The notes under the pieces were generated by a model that was not told where the DNA came from, did no database searches, and was given only the letters and a program-made list of their open reading frames with translations. A program made the position numbers and the translations under genes. A stretch of DNA of 64,000 nucleotides. Source: Streptomyces sp. D2-8 (GTDB lineage: Bacteria; Actinomycetota; Actinomycetes; Streptomycetales; Streptomycetaceae). The stretch is from positions 1-64,000 of the forward strand of contig NZ_JAAHBP010000023.1 of NCBI RefSeq assembly GCF_023184515.1, written 5' to 3'. Below are positions 62,669 to 64,000 of this stretch, piece after piece (the stretch's first letter is position 1; every line of letters starts with the position of its first letter).

Positions 62669-64000
62669 ATGGAATTCACGACTCGTCCCACCCTGCGCGG
62701 CACCTTCGGCATGGTGTCCTCCACCCACTGGCTCGCCTCGCAGTCGGCGATGGCCGTCCTGGAGAGCGGCGGCAACGCCTACGACGCGGCCGTGGCGGGC
62801 GCCTTCGTGCTGCACGTCGTCGAGCCGCACCTCAACGGCCCGGCCGGCGAGGTGCCGATCCTGCTCGCCCCGGCCGGCGCCGAGGTACGGGTGCTGTGCG
62901 GGCAGGGCGTCGCGCCGGCCGGGGCGACCGTCGCGCACTACCAGGGCCTCGGCCTGGACCTCGTCCCCGGCACCGGGCCGCTCGCCGCCGCCGTGCCGGG
63001 CGCGTTCGACGCCTGGATGCTGCTGCTGCGCGACCACGGCACCAAGACCCTCGACGACGTCCTGGCGTACGCCATCGGCTACGCCGAGCACGGGCACGCG
63101 CCCGTGGAGCGCGTCGGCGAAACCGTCGAGACCGTGCGCGAGCTGTTCGAGACGGAGTGGACCTCGTCGGCGGACGTCTACCTGCCCGGCGGCAAGGCGC
63201 CCCGCCCCGGTGAGCTCTTCGCCAACCCCGCGCTCGCCGCCACCTGGAAGCGCCTGCTCGCCGAGACCGCCGGCGCGGGCGGCAGGGAGGCGCGGATCGA
63301 GGCCGCCCGTCAGGTGTGGCGCACCGGGTTCATCGCCGACGCCCTCGTCCGCCAGGCGGGGCGCCCGACGAGGGACACCAGCGGGGAACGCCACACCGGC
63401 ACCCTCACGGCCGCCGACCTCGCCGCCTGGTCCGCGACCTACGAGACACCGGCGACCTACGACTGGAACGGCTGGACCGTGTGCAAACCCGGCCCCTGGA
63501 GCCAGGGCCCGGTCCTGCTCCAGCAGCTCGCCCTGCTCCCGCCCGAACTGCCCCCCTACGGTTCGGCCGACTACGTCCACCTGCTGATCGAGAACTGCAA
63601 GCTCGCCATGGCCGACCGGGAGGCCTGGTACGGGGACGCCGCCGACGTGCCGCTCGACGACTTGCTGTCCGACGGGTACAACACGGCCCGCCGCGCCCTC
63701 GTCGGAGACCGGGCCGAGAACGACCTGCGGCCCGGCAGCCCCGGCGGCCGCACCCCGCGCCTGTCCGCGCACGCGCACGTGGCGGCCGCCGCCCAGGAGG
63801 GCTTCGACGCCCTGGGCGCCGGTGAACCGACCGTCGCCAAGAGCCCGGCGTCCCCCGTGCCGGGCGAGCCGGAGACCCTCGCCGACGGGACCACCCTCGG
63901 CGACACCTGCCACCTCGACGTCGTCGACCGCTGGGGCAACATGGTCTCGGCCACGCCCAGCGGCGGCTGGCTCCAGTCCAACCCCGTCGTGCCCGAACTC
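62669..64000 (+). CDS. Gamma-glutamyltransferase family protein (partial, runs off window)
   Basis: 444 codons are visible, without a stop. The start MEFTTRPTLRGTFGMVSSTH has no signal peptide, so the enzyme is cytoplasmic, unlike the Ggt at 42315. Conserved pieces are LESGGNAYDAAVAGAFVLHV, LNGPAGEVPILLAPA, GQGVAPAGATV, AAVPGAFDAWMLLLRDHGTK and LGDTCHLDVVDRWGNMVSAT near the window end, which corresponds to the region after the catalytic Thr of Ggt. In this family the Thr motif is altered (DTCHLDV instead of TTHxxV; the Thr is kept), so activity may differ. About 60 upstream bases have a degraded counterpart at 59660. Confidence 0.9.
   Translation, partial: MEFTTRPTLRGTFGMVSSTHWLASQSAMAVLESGGNAYDAAVAGAFVLHVVEPHLNGPAGEVPILLAPAGAEVRVLCGQGVAPAGATVAHYQGLGLDLVPGTGPLAAAVPGAFDAWMLLLRDHGTKTLDDVLAYAIGYAEHGHAPVERVGETVETVRELFETEWTSSADVYLPGGKAPRPGELFANPALAATWKRLLAETAGAGGREARIEAARQVWRTGFIADALVRQAGRPTRDTSGERHTGTLTAADLAAWSATYETPATYDWNGWTVCKPGPWSQGPVLLQQLALLPPELPPYGSADYVHLLIENCKLAMADREAWYGDAADVPLDDLLSDGYNTARRALVGDRAENDLRPGSPGGRTPRLSAHAHVAAAAQEGFDALGAGEPTVAKSPASPVPGEPETLADGTTLGDTCHLDVVDRWGNMVSATPSGGWLQSNPVVPEL

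Overview
The window is high-GC actinobacterial DNA and reads as Streptomyces: strong G/C third positions, many GTG starts with GGAGG-type ribosome sites, a Streptomyces-type rpoA leader, PucR and F420-type enzymes, TAXI/TRAP and tellurium-type membrane genes, and interspersed repeats typical of the genus. It alternates ordered core-like operons with a strongly rearranged accessory stretch.

Layout. 1-1163: 5' end of rpoA (minus strand) abutting the fossil of a FabH-like ketosynthase instead of the ribosomal genes that normally lie upstream. 1164-5191: acyl-CoA synthetase, TerC-like DUF475 membrane protein, serine-kinase-type ATP-binding regulator. 5160-11705: a TRAP-TAXI uptake system (permease plus two binding proteins) with a divergent two-component system that probably controls it. 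11706-13717: small genes for membrane proteins. 13718-17058: a large superfamily 1 helicase with a nuclease-like tail, convergent with a membrane-anchored Mrr-like endonuclease; a plausible defence locus.

17.1-33.3 kb is a graveyard and insertion hot spot: an IS110 remnant followed by a copy of the pcaL 5' end, an AbiJ/restriction-endonuclease fusion broken by compensating frameshifts, the 3' end of an ISL3 transposase, a fossil of a type I polyketide synthase (AT-DH junction), a 2239-residue secreted Rhs/YD-repeat toxin with a Hint autoprotease and a 71-residue C-terminal toxin domain, an immunity candidate plus decayed tandem relatives, a DUF1906 secreted protein, the 5' end of an ISL3 transposase, a nuclease fossil truncated by IS3, and a complete IS110 element directly in front of intact pcaL. 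The pcaL 5' end occurs at both edges of this island, with 84 identical bases.

33.2-47.9 kb: pcaL, a metallo-hydrolase, exonuclease III, a secreted SGNH esterase, an orphan GluA-type ABC ATPase, a secreted X-Pro-peptidase-like hydrolase, gamma-glutamyltransferase, a ClpB/ClpC-type unfoldase, and methionine aminopeptidase divergent from a small XRE regulator. 48.0-58.6 kb: a coherent reductive pyrimidine catabolism cluster: two beta-ureidopropionases, an omega-aminotransferase, PucR regulator, dihydropyrimidinase, LLM F420-dependent oxidoreductase and NCS1 permease. 58.7-64 kb: a secreted protein, a truncated gamma-glutamyltransferase-like 5' end, a helicase (HelR-like) fossil, a multi-pass membrane protein, and a gamma-glutamyltransferase-like gene leaving the window.

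Most distinctive is the toxin island: an exported Rhs toxin carrying a rare TTA codon, an unassigned toxin tip, an array of decaying immunity-like genes, and borders made of duplicated gene 5' ends and halves of insertion sequences.
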